DNA from: Dactylorhiza incarnata
Lineage: Eukaryota > Streptophyta > Magnoliopsida > Asparagales > Orchidaceae
Direction of reading: 5' to 3'
Length of the DNA: 64,000 bases
NCBI GenBank assembly: GCA_033032865.1
Contig: JAWHQI010000024.1
Location: 558,001 to 622,000, forward strand
Both the position numbers and the translations under genes were made by a program. Shown here piece after piece: positions 18,613 through 31,244 of the stretch. Position 1 is the first letter of the stretch; each line of letters starts with the position of its first letter. The notes beneath the pieces are model-generated. The model was not told the origin of the DNA and ran no database searches. It saw only the letters and a list, made by a program, of their open reading frames with translations.

Positions 18613-20950
18613 CAGGCTTCCACCTAGCTGGCAGAGTTGTAGGCTCACTCGGTGGCAGGTTTCAAAGGCAGTTAGCCCCGAGCAGACCCGCTGACCAGGC
18701 TCTCACCTAGCTGGCAGGGCTGTAGGCTCACTCGGTGGCAGGTTTCAAAGGCAGTTAGCCCCGAGCAGACCCGCTGACCAGGCTCTCACCTAGCTGGCAG
18801 GGCCGTAGGCTCACTCGGTGGCAGGTTTCAAAGGCAGTTAGCCCCGAGCAGACCCGCTGACTAGGCTCTCACCTAGCTGGCAGGGTTGTAGGCTCACTCG
18901 GTGGCAGGTTTCAAAGGCAGTTAGCCCCGAGCAGACCCGCTGACCAGACTCTCACCTAGCTGGCAGGGCCGTAGGCTCACTCGGTGGCAGGTATCAAAGG
19001 CAGTTAGCCCCGAGCAGACCCGATGACCAGGCTCTAACCTAGCTGGCAGGGTCGTAGGCTCACTCGGTGGCAGGTTTCAAAGGCAGTTAGCCCCGAGCAG
19101 ACCCGCTGACCAGGCTCTCACCTAGCTGGCAGGGCCGTAGGCTCACTCGGTGGCAGGTTTCAAAGGAAGTTAGCCCCGAACAGACCCACTGACCAGACTC
19201 TCACCTAGCTGGCAGGGCCGTAGGCTCACTAGGTGGCAGGTTTCAAAGGCAGTTAGCTCCAGCAGACCTGCTGACCAGGCTCTCACATAGCTGGCAGGGC
19301 CGTAGGCTCACTCGGTGGCAGGTTTCAAAGGCAGTTAGCCCCGAGCAGACCCGCTGACCAGGCTCTCACCTAGCTGGCAGTGTCGTAGGCTCACTAGGTG
19401 GTAGGTTTCAAAGGAAGTTAGCCCCGAGCAGACCCGTTGACCAGGCTCTCACCTAGCTGGCAGGGCCATAGGCTCACTCGGTGGCAGGTTTCAAAGGCAA
19501 TTAGCCCTGAGCAGACCCGTTGACCAGGCTCTCACCTAGCTGGCAGGGCCGTAGGCTCACTCGGTGGCAGGTTTCAAAGGCAGTTAGCCCCGAGCAGACC
19601 AGCTGACCAGGCTCCCACCTAGTTGGCAGAGTCGTAGGCTCACTCGGTGGCAGGTTTCAAAGGCAGTTAGCCCCGAGCAGACCCGCTGACCAGGCTCTCA
19701 CCTAGCTGGTAGGTCCGTAGGCTCACTCGGTGGCAGGTTTCAGAGGCTGTTAGCCCCGAGCTGACCCGCTGACCAGGCTCTCACCTAGCTGGCAGGGTCG
19801 TATGCTCACTCGGTGGCAGGTTTCAAAGGCAGTTAGCCCCGAGCAGACCCGCTGACCAGGCTCTCACCTAGCTGGCAGGGCCGTAGGCTCACTCGGTGAC
19901 AGGTTTCAAAGGCATTTAGCCCCGAGCAGACCCGCTGACCAGGCTCTCACCTAGCTGGCAGGGCCGTAGGCTCACTCAGTGGCAGGTTTCAAAGGCAGCT
20001 AGCCCCGAGCAGACCAGCTGACCAGGCTCCCACCTAGCTTGCAGAGCCGTATGCTCACTCGGTGGCAGGTTTCAATGGCAGTTAGCCCCGATGCTGGCCC
20101 GCTGACCAGGCTCCCAGCAAGCTGGCAGAGCCGGGAACCGCTCGGGGAAGGAAGGAAAAATACTCCACCTCTAGTTGAGCCTGGCTCCTAGAGTGTCGAC
20201 CTTGTATCCACTTCTAGTTGAGCCTGGCTCTTAGAGTGTGTCGACCTTGTATCCACCTCTAGTTGAGCTTGGATCCTAGAAGGTGTCGACCCTAGCCCCG
20301 ATGCTGGCCCGCTGACCAGGCTCCCACCAAGCTGGCAGGGCCGGGAACCGCTCGGGGCAGGAAGGAAAAATACTCCACCTCTAGTTGAGTCTGGCTCCTA
20401 GAGCGTGTCGACCTTGTATCCACCTCTAGTTGAGCCTGGGTCCTAGAGTGTGTCGACCTTGTATCTACCTCTAGTTGAGCCAGGCTCCTAGAGTGTGTCG
20501 ACCTTGTATCCACCTCTAGTTAAGCCTGGCTCCTATGGTGTGTCAACCTTGTATCCACCTCTAGTTGAGCCTGGCTCCTAGAGTGTGTCGACCTTAGGTC
20601 CACATCTAGTTGAGCTTGACTCCTAGACTGTGTCGACGACCCTAGCCCCGATGCTGGCCCGCTGACCAGACTCCCACCTAGCTGGCAAGGCCGGGAACCG
20701 CTCGGAGGCAGGAAGTTCTCTAAATATTTTTCCTCCCGAAGGTACTCCGCTAGCCGGGCTCTCGCTAGCCGGCGGGGTTGGAAGACCACTCGGGGTGGCT
20801 GTATGTTTTTCCCAAGGAGGTATCGCTAGCTAGGCTCTCACTAGCCGGCAGGGTTGGAGGACCTCTTGAGGAGGCTAAGTGTTTTTTCCCAGGGGGTTTC
20901 TCCTATGACGCGATTTTCAGCACCACTCACCGAATATGTGGGGTTGGACA
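18613..20950 (-). repeat. Composite tandem array, right part, ending in an LTR-like terminus (Z)
   Basis: About 18 further 83-bp units (18613 to about 20086), then 45-bp units in groups (about 20165-20640) separated by GATGCTGGCCCGCTGACC blocks, then diverged CTAGCCGGC-containing sequence to 20950. The plus-strand end CCGAATATGTGGGGTTGGACA is, on the minus strand, TGTCCAACCCCACATATTCG, close to the LTR starts of B, D and E (TGTACAACCCC...). I infer that the array is the U3 of a minus-strand LTR whose remainder lies left of the window. Strand is given for that LTR. Confidence 0.65.
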
Positions 20951-20993
20951 TTTCTTTCCGAGCTTGTACCTCGCTCAAAAAGAGCGGGGATTG

Positions 20994-21941
20994 TGTACAA
21001 CCCCATATTCGCCAAGTGTACTCCTAAGGGCCCCTTAGAGTCTTATCTGGTAGCATGGTCCCAGACAGGAAGAGTAGTAGAGGCGAGGGGGCGAGCGGTG
21101 GAGGCGGAGGCCTCCCGCTCGCCCAGCCCTTGTAGAGGGGCGAGAGGAGGAGGGGCTAACCCTCCTTCTCGCCCAGCCCCAGCAGGGGGCGAGACCAGCA
21201 GGGAGCCGACCCTGGCTGGGTCTCGCCCAGCCCCAGCAGGGGGGCGAGGGGAGGAGGCCTCCGACCCCCCCTCGCCCCCGCCCCAGCAGAGGGGCGAGAC
21301 CAGCAGGGGGACGACCCTGGCTGGGTCTCGCCCAGCCCCAGCAGGGGGCGAGGGGAGGAGGCCTTCGGCCCCCCTCGCCCCCGCCCGAGCAGGGGGGCGA
21401 GACCAGCAGGGGGGCCGACCCCCCAGATCTCGCCCCACCCCAGTTAGTGGGCTCGCCGAGCCCCGCGGGGTACCCCCTCTCGCCCAGTTCCGGGGGGAGG
21501 GTTTGGTCTGCGTTTAGCGCTGCAGAACAGCGGGATTTGGCTATCCGCAGCCAAATCCGAGGGTATTTTGGTAATCTAATAGACCAGAGTTTGGTTATTT
21601 GCAGCCCAAATCCAGAAATCCTATAAATAGGACCAAGGGGGCACCATTTGGGGGCAAGCTTGTTCTAGGCTAGCTCTCTCTTTCTCCCTCTCTCTCCCCA
21701 AGTCTCTCTAGTGGGGTGAGGAGAGCCTCCAGTGGTGCCCAAGCCCGGCATTGGCTTGGGAGGGGAAGAGCTCTAAAGATCTTCCGGGTATGTGGTGGGA
21801 TCTCCCCGCCGAGCCCTTGGTTCAGTTCACAGTTCCAACACCTTCAACCTAGAGCTCTCCTTGGGGAGGAGTAAGAGTTGGCCACCCCTCAACTTGTTGC
21901 GGGCCCCGAACTCCACAGAAACCGAAAAATCAGTTTCAACA
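20994..21941 (+). repeat. Element B 5' LTR
   Basis: Starts TGTACAACCCCATATTCG and ends CAGTTTCAACA. It contains a TATA box CTATAAATAG at 21621-21630. The stretch 21080-21480 upstream is a repeat of GGCGAG and CTCGCCCAGCCCCAGCAG units in both orientations. The segment after the TATA (GGAGGGGAAGAGCTC...CTTCCGGGTATGTGGTGGG) is shared with the LTRs of D (48430-48460) and E. No matching 3' LTR was found in the window and I could not recognise a primer site after 21941. Confidence 0.75.
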
Positions 21942-22000
21942 TCGGTCATTTGGATGACTCGCCTGCTCCTAACCTTCCCTCGTCGAATGTAGCTCCCGAG

Positions 22001-23328
22001 ATGAGTACTGCTGGAATCTCGGTTCAAGATCAAACTGAAGTCCCCCCTGCGCAAAGTGAGAGCTACCTACTCGCCACTTTTTAAGGCTTAGTCGCCCAAG
22101 TGCTGGTTAGTTTCTGACGTTTTCTACACTATCTCGCAGATCCGCTACTTGTTGATGCTCGGGAGGAGCCTTTGAGCGCCATTCCTCTGCGATCGTCGCC
22201 TATGATCTCGCCTAGGACTGGGGGAGGAACTCGTCGGGGTGGATCGGTGCGGATCCTTCACAGCTCTTCGGTGGATAAGAGGCCGATGAGCGAGCAGAGG
22301 GCTCCTTCAGCGAGTAACCTTCCTCCGCCGCCACCGCCTTTGCCGTAACCAGAGGTGGCGAGTAGCGCGCAACTGCCCGCGGACGAACTTCCTCCACCTC
22401 CTCCTTTTCCACCTCCTGCCGACAGGCAAGATGATCGTCGCCTTCTGTCTTCCTCGGCTCCCACCACCCATCCGGCTGAGTCCTAGCGCCGAGGCGGGGT
22501 GGCGGGGTCTTCTGGCTTCTTCGCTCCCAGAGGGGGAGGGCGACCAATGAATGGTCACGGTTGGGGTGATGTGCATTCCAGCAGGGAGCACATCGGCGGA
22601 TCGCACTCTAACCGGCGAGATGGCGCCCATCGCAGTCTGTCCCCGCATCGGGGAAGGGGCTCTCCTCGCCCACCATCTCGGAGTCCTCGCCGCGACTTGC
22701 GGAATGATGCTCATCGGCCTGGTAAATGGAGTCGTTGTTTTACCGAATATCTTCAAAGAAGGGTCTTGTCGCTACTCACCACTAAGGCTTTGCTTTTATG
22801 TCTTCTTCTGCAGCTCGCGCTCACACCCCTATCGGGGCTCTGATTGACGGGGTCGGGCTTCCCTCCCGCGAGTACCAGGAGAGGGCTACTCGCGCCATCC
22901 TGGACTTGGAGGCGAAGTTGGAGCGTCTGGCGATCAGCGAGTCTCATCGGCGTCTGACTGCGGTGGAAGCGCGAGTGGAGCTCTTGGCGGCTGCTGACTC
23001 TCAGCGTCGCCTGACCGAGCTGGAGGTGCGAGTATCCCGGCTAGAAGAGTTTGATGCTCGGCTGGTGGGGGCAGAATCTCGCCTTCAGTCTGTCGGCGAT
23101 CTGGAGCGCCGGGTTGGTAGGATGGAGCATCGCCAGCAGTTGCATCATGACGAGCTGGTGGGGATGCGCGCGAGCACATGCTCCGTTGGTCGCCTGGCGA
23201 GGATGGAGGAGCAGCTGCGACAAGGCGAGGATGCGATGTCCGTGGCCTTCGAGCATTTTAAGCGAGCTCGCAGCATGGGCTGGGTTGGGCGACAACCACA
23301 ACTTCCCGATGCTCAGGCGAACCCCTAG
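22001..23328 (+). pseudogene. Element B gene 1: three-exon coiled-coil protein with two nonsense codons
   Basis: ATG 22001. Exon 1 22001-22055, exon 2 22140-22721, exon 3 22814-23328. Donors are GTGAGA at 22056 and GTAAAT at 22722; acceptors are CTCGCAG at 22139 and TTCTGCAG at 22813. Introns are 84 and 92 nt and both joins keep frame. Exon 2 encodes a proline-rich then arginine/serine-rich, RNA-binding-like segment; exon 3 encodes heptad repeats with two similar blocks (SHRRLTAVEARVELL, SQRRLTELEVRVSRL) predicted to form a coiled coil. Exon 2 carries TAA at 22346 and TAG at 22484, both one transition from glutamine codons. I do not recognise the protein. Position directly after the LTR suggests a gag-like or accessory role. 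Confidence 0.65.
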
Positions 23329-23816
23329 GATCCTGTATTTTTTCTCTTTGTAGTAGCTAGTCGCCTTTTGGCGAATGCTTTGTAATTCTAAATAATTTGA
23401 TTTCTTCAAGTAATTTGTTAATTGGCGAGTATGAATATCTCCCTTGCTACCTTTCCTGTTTGCTGTGACGCATGGATTTACTTTTTTGTTTTTTGTTTCT
23501 TTCCTGCGAGTATTTGTTGAATGTTGCGTTGATTTGGCGAGCATCCTAGTGATCTGATGCAGGTACTCGCTCGTTCGGCACTGGTGATTTGACGTGTACC
23601 CTTGGTTTTGGCGACTTTTCCTCGATATTCGCCACCCCTGACTCGTGCTCGCGGCGGCGTACGCGGCAAGCCAAGTTTCGTCGAGTACTATAAATAGGGG
23701 GTGGGTACGTATTTATTATGCTTTTGGCGATCTTTCCTTTCTTTCGAGCGAGTATCTGCCGATTGTTCCTCTCTTCGCATCTTTGATACTCGCTTCTTCA
23801 ATCCCTTTCTTCCTGA
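23329..23816 (+). promoter_or_regulatory. Intergenic region with TATA box upstream of B gene 2
   Basis: After the gene 1 stop, a T-rich stretch (23337-23480) could hold the 3' end of transcript 1. GGCGAG and TACTCGC motifs recur (for example 23423, 23504, 23536, 23565). A strong TATA box CTATAAATAGGGGG lies at 23688-23701, about 130 bp upstream of where the gene 2 frame opens. The motifs resemble those in the LTRs of B, D and E, but GCGAG is frequent throughout B, so only the TATA is strong evidence. Confidence 0.55.
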
Positions 23817-25851
23817 AAGGCTGACGAGGCAGCTATTCGTCGTGCGAGCCATGCGAAGAACTTCGAGGCAACTTCCTTCAAGAAGTTGATTACTCGGCCG
23901 AGCGATCTGAAGGAGTTCTCTGCTAAGTACTTGTCGTCGGGGTATGTCGCCAGGCTTCCTCGCGAGGACGAACGCCAGAACTCCTTCTCGGCGACCGAGC
24001 TGATCTTCCCCATCCGCCATTTCGAAGTCGGCCTACGACTACCCTTGTGGTCGGAGGTCTGCCAGATACTCTGCTATCACGGGATATTCCCTGCTCAAAT
24101 CAACCCAAATGGAGTGGCGATGATCATGGGCTTTCTCTGCTTCTTGCGAGAACAGAAGATCGCCTTTGATCTCTCCGTCTTCCGGCGAGTATTCCATTTC
24201 GGCGCCACTGGCGAGGGAGTCGTCTTTTTGTGCAGTCACGTCTGCACGCTGGTCGGCACAGCGAACAAGAACCATCGCTGGACCGAGCGATTAGTCGTCA
24301 TCAAGGGCGACTTTGGAGTCGTGCCGACTTCCTCCTTCCAGACGGCGGAGAGCGCCTTCACTGCCCCCTATTTGGAGGAGAGCCGGGAGAAGCTACTCGA
24401 CAGCTTCCGAGGTCGCCGCCTGGATGTCGTCCTCTGGAGGAGGCGAGTAGATGAGCTCGCCAAAGTCTTCCCGGGCGAAGGTAGTCTTCTGAGCGAGTAT
24501 TTTGTTAATACTCGCCGCTTCGTCTTCAGTCGGTGTCTTGAAGTTCCTCTTCTTTGTGTCTTGATGCAGCTACTCGCTCCTTACCGAGTGAGCTTCTTCC
24601 CTTGGCGCCAAAGGTGGGAGCTTCTGCTCCGGTCGATTTGTCGCCAGGCGGCGATGAGCAGGAGGTCGCCGACGATGATGCTGGGCCCTCGAAGAAGAGG
24701 AAGGTCAAGGCGAAGTCCGCCGAGACTGCGAGGAAGAAAGAGGTCGCCAAGAGGGACCTGAAGGCGAAGGCGAACCTTTCGGAGGCTGGTGAGACCAGCG
24801 ATCATCCGCTCTTTGGCGAAGGCGTTCGAGGCAAGGATGCCTACGGTCGCCCCTTGGTGTCCTGGGCTGAGCGAGCCCACGAAGTGACCTTGAGCACCAA
24901 CCTCCCCACCTGGTCGGAGGATTGGGAGGATGCCGGCGAGGCTTTTGACGTGATGTTCGCCCTTTATGGTCGCGCGGACGCCGAATCCCTGCAAGATGTT
25001 TCGGCCAAGTATCTCGCCCATCAGAGCTCGCGAGCTTACCTGCGAGCTGCCGAGCTCGGTCACGCGACGGCGAGGAAACTGCTTGAATACGAGCAGGTGA
25101 TCAAGGTGCAGCGCAAGAAGCTCATCACCATGGGGCTGGAGGCTGCCAAGTGGAAATATCATGAGGTACTCGTGTAACATCCCCAAAACTACTAGGCCCC
25201 CTTAGTCAAGTTTTGACACTCTCCCTTTCTAAACAAGCTCCCTAGACCAACAGGAGATTGGGGGTCACTAGAGTAAAACTCCCTAACCAATGTACAGAAC
25301 CTTAAGGTTGAGAGAAACTAACTTATTAGGAGGATTTGACCACTAGGGTTTCATTTAATGAGCCCTTTTAACCTAAAAAATTAGGGCAAAACCCTAAGGG
25401 CCCTATTATGCCCCCCCCCCAAACTCAATAAGAGAACTTAAGACCTCCTTGTGTCCCCCTCCACAAAGCTCCACCAATCTAGGACCCATAGAGTCCATTG
25501 GATTCATTTGAATCACTCACATTAACCTAGGAGGACTTAAGCTAAACCAAATCTCAAGTAACCCATTAAGTCATCATGGTTAAACTGATTTCCCCCTTGG
25601 GCCTTAGCCCAACCTCAAGCCTACAATCAGTCCATGACATGGCTAATTTACATTTAAATAATGAATTAAATGGGTGGTTAATTAAAGGGGGCCATTTTTG
25701 GGAAAAAGCCAAAATAGGAAGAGAGAGAAAGAAAGGAAGTTTTGAGCACCATGCCAAATGGCACACTCCACCTTAACCCAATATATTCAGATGACCTTGG
25801 AGAGTAAACCCCCACCTTTTTTGAGCTGAGGTGGCAACCATGCATAGCCAT

Positions 25852-25853
<2 letters not shown>

Positions 25854-25891
<38 letters not shown>
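25854..25891 (+). repeat. G38 homopolymer in C 5' LTR
   Basis: A run of 38 G. The same place in the 3' LTR (36629-36643) has 15 G. Such runs expand by slippage and are error-prone in assembly, so exact length is uncertain. Confidence 0.9.
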
Positions 25892-25892
<1 letters not shown>

Positions 25893-27534
25893 GAAAAATC
25901 GGGTGAATAGTGTTTTACAAAGGAGAGATTTCACCCACCTTGAATGTGAGTTTAGAGTGCCAATTGGCACCTCCCTTCCACCTCTCTCTCCTCACCCGAC
26001 CTCAGGCTTGATGCCCAGCTGGTTTGGCTCGAGCTGGAAGCCATGCATTGGGTGTTGGAGAGGTGGCATTAATGGCCGAACCCCCCTCTTGAATTCCCTA
26101 CTTTAAACTCCCCCTCAGCCTCATTTGAGGCCACCTTCACGTTCATTAAGCTCCACGAGGCCAAACCCCCAACTCCGACGAAGCTTTCGAGCTCAGAACC
26201 CCCATTCGGCCATGGCTTCCGGCGGCGATAACTCACGCATGGGAACAAGGGCAAATCCGCGCCTCCGACCACAAACTCAGGCCCGTACCTCTCCCTCTTC
26301 CCTCGTGCTAGCTATCTAGATCAATTAGGAGGTGAGACGAGCTCAATTGAGCCAGATCCACCACTGGTTTTCACGGGTTTTTCCGTCGAAATCATCCTCC
26401 CCTCTTTCCTTATTCCGGCCGCCACCGGCCGATCAAGACCGCCGTCTCGATAGCCCCCACCTTCGTGAAGGTGGTGGTGGTGGTGGTCGGCCGTGGAGTC
26501 AAGTAGGTGGCCGGGAAATCGGGCTCGAAGGTAGCCCAGGCACTTTCATTCTCAGCCCTTGGCGAGAGGTAGAAGACGATGCCCTGGCCGTCGGATCTGA
26601 TTAGATCCCTAAACGTAGACCACATGATATTAATAAATGAATATTATTCAATCTGTCACACTTTATTTAAGATGTTCAAGCAGGAAATTGAAGCCCTTAG
26701 AGGCCGAATTTGCAAATTTCACCAAAGACAAGATTTGTAGACCTTGATGTCTACTTTCATCTGAGCTTAAAATCAACTGATTTGGATGACTGTACAGTCC
26801 TGTACATCTGTTTTAGTGCAGGATGTACAATATGTTCTTACATGTGTATAATGTGTATTTTTCTCTCAATATCCTTTGCATGCATGTGAAATTTGTACCC
26901 AAGGTGTGTGATGGCCATATAAAATCACTGTCCAAATTTGGTGATTTTAGGAGAAAAATTTTCAATAGTTTTTGGAATAATTTAAATTTCATTATTGTAA
27001 TAGCTTATGGGGCATAAACTTATAGTTTTTGCCCAAATTTGTGGTGACATGTTATTCATGTGTTGACTCACCTCTGTACAAAGTTTCATGAGGTTTGGAC
27101 TTGATTTGGGTGAGTAATCTAGGCATGCATGTTGATTACTCCAAGGGAAGAGGAGTGAATAGTGGTATTCATGTTCATATTTAGTAACTCATGTTCTTGG
27201 ATTTAGGTTTTAGTATTTTTCTGAAATTTAGGAATATTGTTGCATGCAACATGAATGATTTTCAGGCCATGCATGTATCCATGTATGACCTATGCTTGGT
27301 GATAAATTTAGAATATTTGTAAGACACTTTTCTATGGTTTTGCTAGATATTTCATTCTATGAATTTTTGTGAGTTTGGAGAATATTAATTATCAATTTCC
27401 AATGAAATCTCAAGGGGTCTCACCCTAAGTCATGATAAGCCATCTATGAGGTTTGGCTAAGTACATATGAAGGTAGGAAAGTTGGAATTTGTGATCACTA
27501 GATTGAATAAATAAGTAGCATTTAAATGTCACAC

Positions 27535-27880
27535 CCCAAGCTGAAACTTTAAGCAGTAAATTGAATAACTTACACTCAAATTCAGAACATGTGGTCAATA
27601 CAAAAGTTGTAGCCCTTGCTTTTACCTTTCTAATGATATGTTATACAGAATTTTTGGTGAAGTGTAGCTCCATGTAGACCCTTTTTAGTAAACCATGTAT
27701 TTGTAGTAATAAAAGGTCACATCCCAAAGCTGAAACTTTAAGCAGTAAATTGAATAACTTACACTCAAATTCAGTGTGGTCAATACAAAAGTTGTAGCCC
27801 TTGTTTTTACCTTTCTAATGATATGTTATACAGAATTTTTGGTGAATTGTAGCTCCTTGTAGACCCATTTTAGTAAAGCA
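27535..27880 (+). repeat. Tandem duplication (about 190 bp) within C LTR
   Basis: A unit beginning near GCTGAAACTTTAAGCAG recurs at 27540 and 27729; the 3' LTR has the same pair at about 38290 and 38480. It therefore predates the insertion. The second copy in the 5' LTR has a small deletion in the stretch CAGAACATGTGG. Confidence 0.85.
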
Positions 27881-30800
27881 TGTGTAAGGTTATGTATCTG
27901 AGTATTTTGACGTCTTAAGTAAAATGGTCCTTGTGATTTAGTTGATCTCCCGATCATACTTCAAGTATAACATATAGAGTGAACATAAGAATTACATGAA
28001 CTAAAAACTTAGATCGATAGGAGTTCACTAACCCTGAGAGTAACTTAGCATAGGGCATCTGGAGGGAATATAGTTAAACTAGCCTCGCTAAATAGAAAAA
28101 AAATGGAGTTAGCTAGAAACAACGATGATTCACCTTATTCTAGTGAGCATACATGGGATGACCAGAAGTCTTGAATAGATCCGAGGAGTCTAAAAATGCC
28201 CCAAGGCTCAAGATCATACTTTAGTCCACCCCAATATCCATAGAGATTTCAAGTGAACGGATGTTATCAATTGAAGGCATGAACCAATTTTCTTAATACA
28301 TGATACCAAATAAATCATGGTAATAAAAAGGTAGGACGACCAGCAGCCCCCACTGAGGTTATTAAATTAATCCGGGTGAAAACAAGAAGGATACACTTGT
28401 GAAATGGTAACTCCTAGGTGGTCCCCAAAACCATCACAAGTTTTGACAAAAGTTCACCTCCGTTAGGACCTCTATAAGAAAAAGGTACCCCAAGCCTTGA
28501 CTAGAGTGGAGGCAACCCTCTACTGTTCAAAATTGAAATAGGACTAAAAAGAGCTGATGAATCCCCAGAAAATTCATTCTCACCAAGGCCTAATTTAGAA
28601 TGAGCCAATTCACTAAGATGGACCCCCATACCTATTAAGACACCCGACTGACCCCAAGATTTCACAGGACTAGGGACACCCTTAGACCCAAACTAGGTTC
28701 ATAAATCATAAGCTTTAGACATAATTTACCTTAGGATACTCCGAGGGGATTAAATTGAAAGAGGGGTAAAAACTTGGAAGATACACACCTCGGAACCACC
28801 TCAACTCGGGTGAGCAACTTAATTAAGTAAGGATTTTTGGGTAGGGAGAGGTTTCCTACCTTTGGTCCGGTAAAATGAAAGGAGGTTTCCCCCATCAAGA
28901 ATAGAATTGGGCAAGCCTCCGGTGAGAAGCAAATGCCCTTAGTACCAGAATAAATTGAATACTCGTTAAATGATCCAAATCGTTGCACATCACAAGCGGG
29001 AGAGGTACAAACCTTGTTCATATAAGGCTCATAATTACTAAGATTCCAATTAAACAAATCAATCTCCTCCAGAAACTTAACCTCTTGGAACTTGGAGTTT
29101 AAGTTAAAATAAATCTTCTGGGTACTCGTCAAATAATAGACTCAAATCATTAGAAGGTAATCACTCGAGGTCACATCGGGTAAACAGAACACTTTGTCCA
29201 TGTTGGGTCAAGAACTAAGCAATACGAGGAGGATCTAAGGTGATCACTTAAAATAGTATAATCAAGTCGAGTTAAAACGACTTCGAGTCCCGAGGAGGTC
29301 TCAGATAAGTGATCCCACATCACTTAACCTACCCCAAGGCACTTAGGTCTATGCCTCAGGAAGCTCAAGGTAAAAATTTTAAGCTAAGGTAAGAGCACCG
29401 TGTCTATCGGATCATGATACAACGTAAGCAACCCCACTTAATAAGGTGAAGTTTGGTAGGTTAATCTAGGAAAGGGTCAACGGGGAAAGAACTTTTAATT
29501 TAGTGTCAAGTGAATACATTATTGAACAATTTCCACATACCTACCTTGGAAATGAATTTGTTCTGAGGCCTAGTGAGAGGCTGGCTGAGCCCGTGTTTTA
29601 TTTGATTGTTAGCGAGCAATAAGCTCGGGGTAAACTTGTATGAATAATTGGAATCTGTGGCGGGTCTTCGGTATGGTCCGGGCTGGCACACCGGCGGACA
29701 TACGTTGACTCAGGCAAGTGTTGAGGATTAGGGATTTGGTTTAGTGGAAGTTGTGGAGAAGCCTCCATCCCTAAAACTCACACTTGGCCTATCTAAGTCT
29801 GACGCGCAGCAAAAAGCACGACTAGTCCGTCCACGCGTGGGTCTCGGAGGGAGTGTGGTGAGGTCTAGGCTTGGTAGTGTGTGTACCCGCCTAGAAGTGG
29901 GGGAGCCCGACCCACTGTCACTACGGCCACGGTAGTGAGACCCTGGGTGATAGCTACACCTTGAACAATGGGGAACTAACAAGGTCTGTACGTACAGAGT
30001 CGTGTGTGTGAGTAAATCATCATTTCATAATAATGCGCATCACTGCATAACATAGCATACATCACATCACTCATCTTTTCCCTTTTTCCCCCATCATATA
30101 AAGTAGTATGGGATGCCTTATATGATGGGCCTTGCAAAACGATCCCTTAACTTATCTTTTGAATTGATAAGTTAAGGTTTTTCCTTACTTAAAATTATGA
30201 AAACCTCACTGTTGCCCTATGAACCGTGGCTTGTTTACTTTTTAGTGGATGCTCCAATTACTGCAATTTGTTACTCTTTTTATTATTTCTCATATATTGT
30301 GACTCTGGTTATGTTGTTAGTAACCTAGTACTATGGTTTTTGCCTTACTATATACTCGACAGTTCTTATATCGTGCTCATTTGTATAAATATGTGCTATA
30401 ATTAATCTACCTGCCATTTGTCATCTGCTTGAAATTATACTGCCTTGTGTCCCTCCTTTTCCTCCTCTCCAACCTGTGCCTAGGAGTCGCGGGGGGAGGC
30501 GGGGAGGTTGTGGCTGAGTCTCTTAGACTGACGGTCGTTGTGACCTAACACAGGGGAGGCAGCACCAGGAGACCCAGCACCAGAGGACAGGAGAACCTGA
30601 TTCGGTAGGAACTACAGATCCCGGAGCCCCTCCTGTTGGCGATCGTACTACTGTGAGATTTCGACCTAGATTCTTAGTACTTGGTGATGAGGACCATGTC
30701 TTAGTCACTTTAGTTTTCGAGGAGTTTTAGTTTTAGCTTTATTTGACCGGGTTTGTTCCCGGGTACTCTCTTATGAATTGTACCAGACTATGATGTTACC

Positions 30801-31060
30801 TTTCTATGTCTTTTGGTTTTTGGATGGATATGTATCTCTTATGTAATGTTAACTATGGATGCTTCCTCTAGATTTGGCCGGCAGAATCGGCGTTAAGTGG
30901 TGGCTGCCCACCACGAGACGGCGGTTCTGGGCAGTAAGACCCGTAGTAAGGCTAAAAGGGCCTCGACTACTTCATGTGGCCTATTATCGGGGCCCATTCC
31001 TCTTCATGTTCCCTCCGTCCTTCCAAGTTTTTGGAAGTCCGGGGGAAGGGGTCTTACAAA

Positions 31061-31072
31061 GGGTATCCGAGC
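31061..31072 (+). other. C primer-binding site, probably tRNA-iMet
   Basis: GGGTATCCGAGC lies two nt after the 5' LTR. It matches TGGTATCAGAGC, the complement of initiator tRNA-Met, at 10 of 12 positions. Confidence 0.65.
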
Positions 31073-31244
31073 TTAACGATCCTACATATTCTGTCCAACC
31101 CTTATTACACCCCGCTCGAGTCTAGTTTGCGGACAAACTAGCAGCGGAAGCGTGGTGTGCCCATAAGGGTTTTTCCTCCCGACCATTTCTCATCTAGCCA
31201 CCTGAGATTAATACCTCTTTTCAATTCTCATTTTATTCCTGCAG

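Larger units (their letters stand above)
25173..31058 (+). repeat. Element C 5' LTR (5886 bp)
   Basis: Begins TGTAACATCC, ends GGGGTCTTACA. Notable content: C10 run at 25411, G38 run at 25854-25891, GGT repeat near 26470, and a tandem duplication of about 190 bp at 27535-27880. Short ORFs are present but none is conserved convincingly between both LTRs beyond what their general identity forces. The last kilobase (30475-30740) has a GC-rich block encoding arginine/glycine residues that could once have been the start of gag. Confidence 0.93.

Noticed and set aside
21043..21438. 131-aa ORF on the minus strand in the B LTR
   Set aside because: It and the opposite-strand ORF arise from the GC-rich CTCGCC/GGCGAG repeat, which is open in several frames; no domain is recognisable.
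24529..24569. Short intron of 35-41 nt in B gene 2 with donors at 24529 or 24535
   Set aside because: Too short; the donor at 24481 gives an 89-nt intron that also keeps frame and matches the sizes of the other introns.
25831..26106. Glycine-rich ORFs over the G run in the C LTR
   Set aside because: The reading frame depends on homopolymer length, which differs between the two LTRs (38 versus 15).
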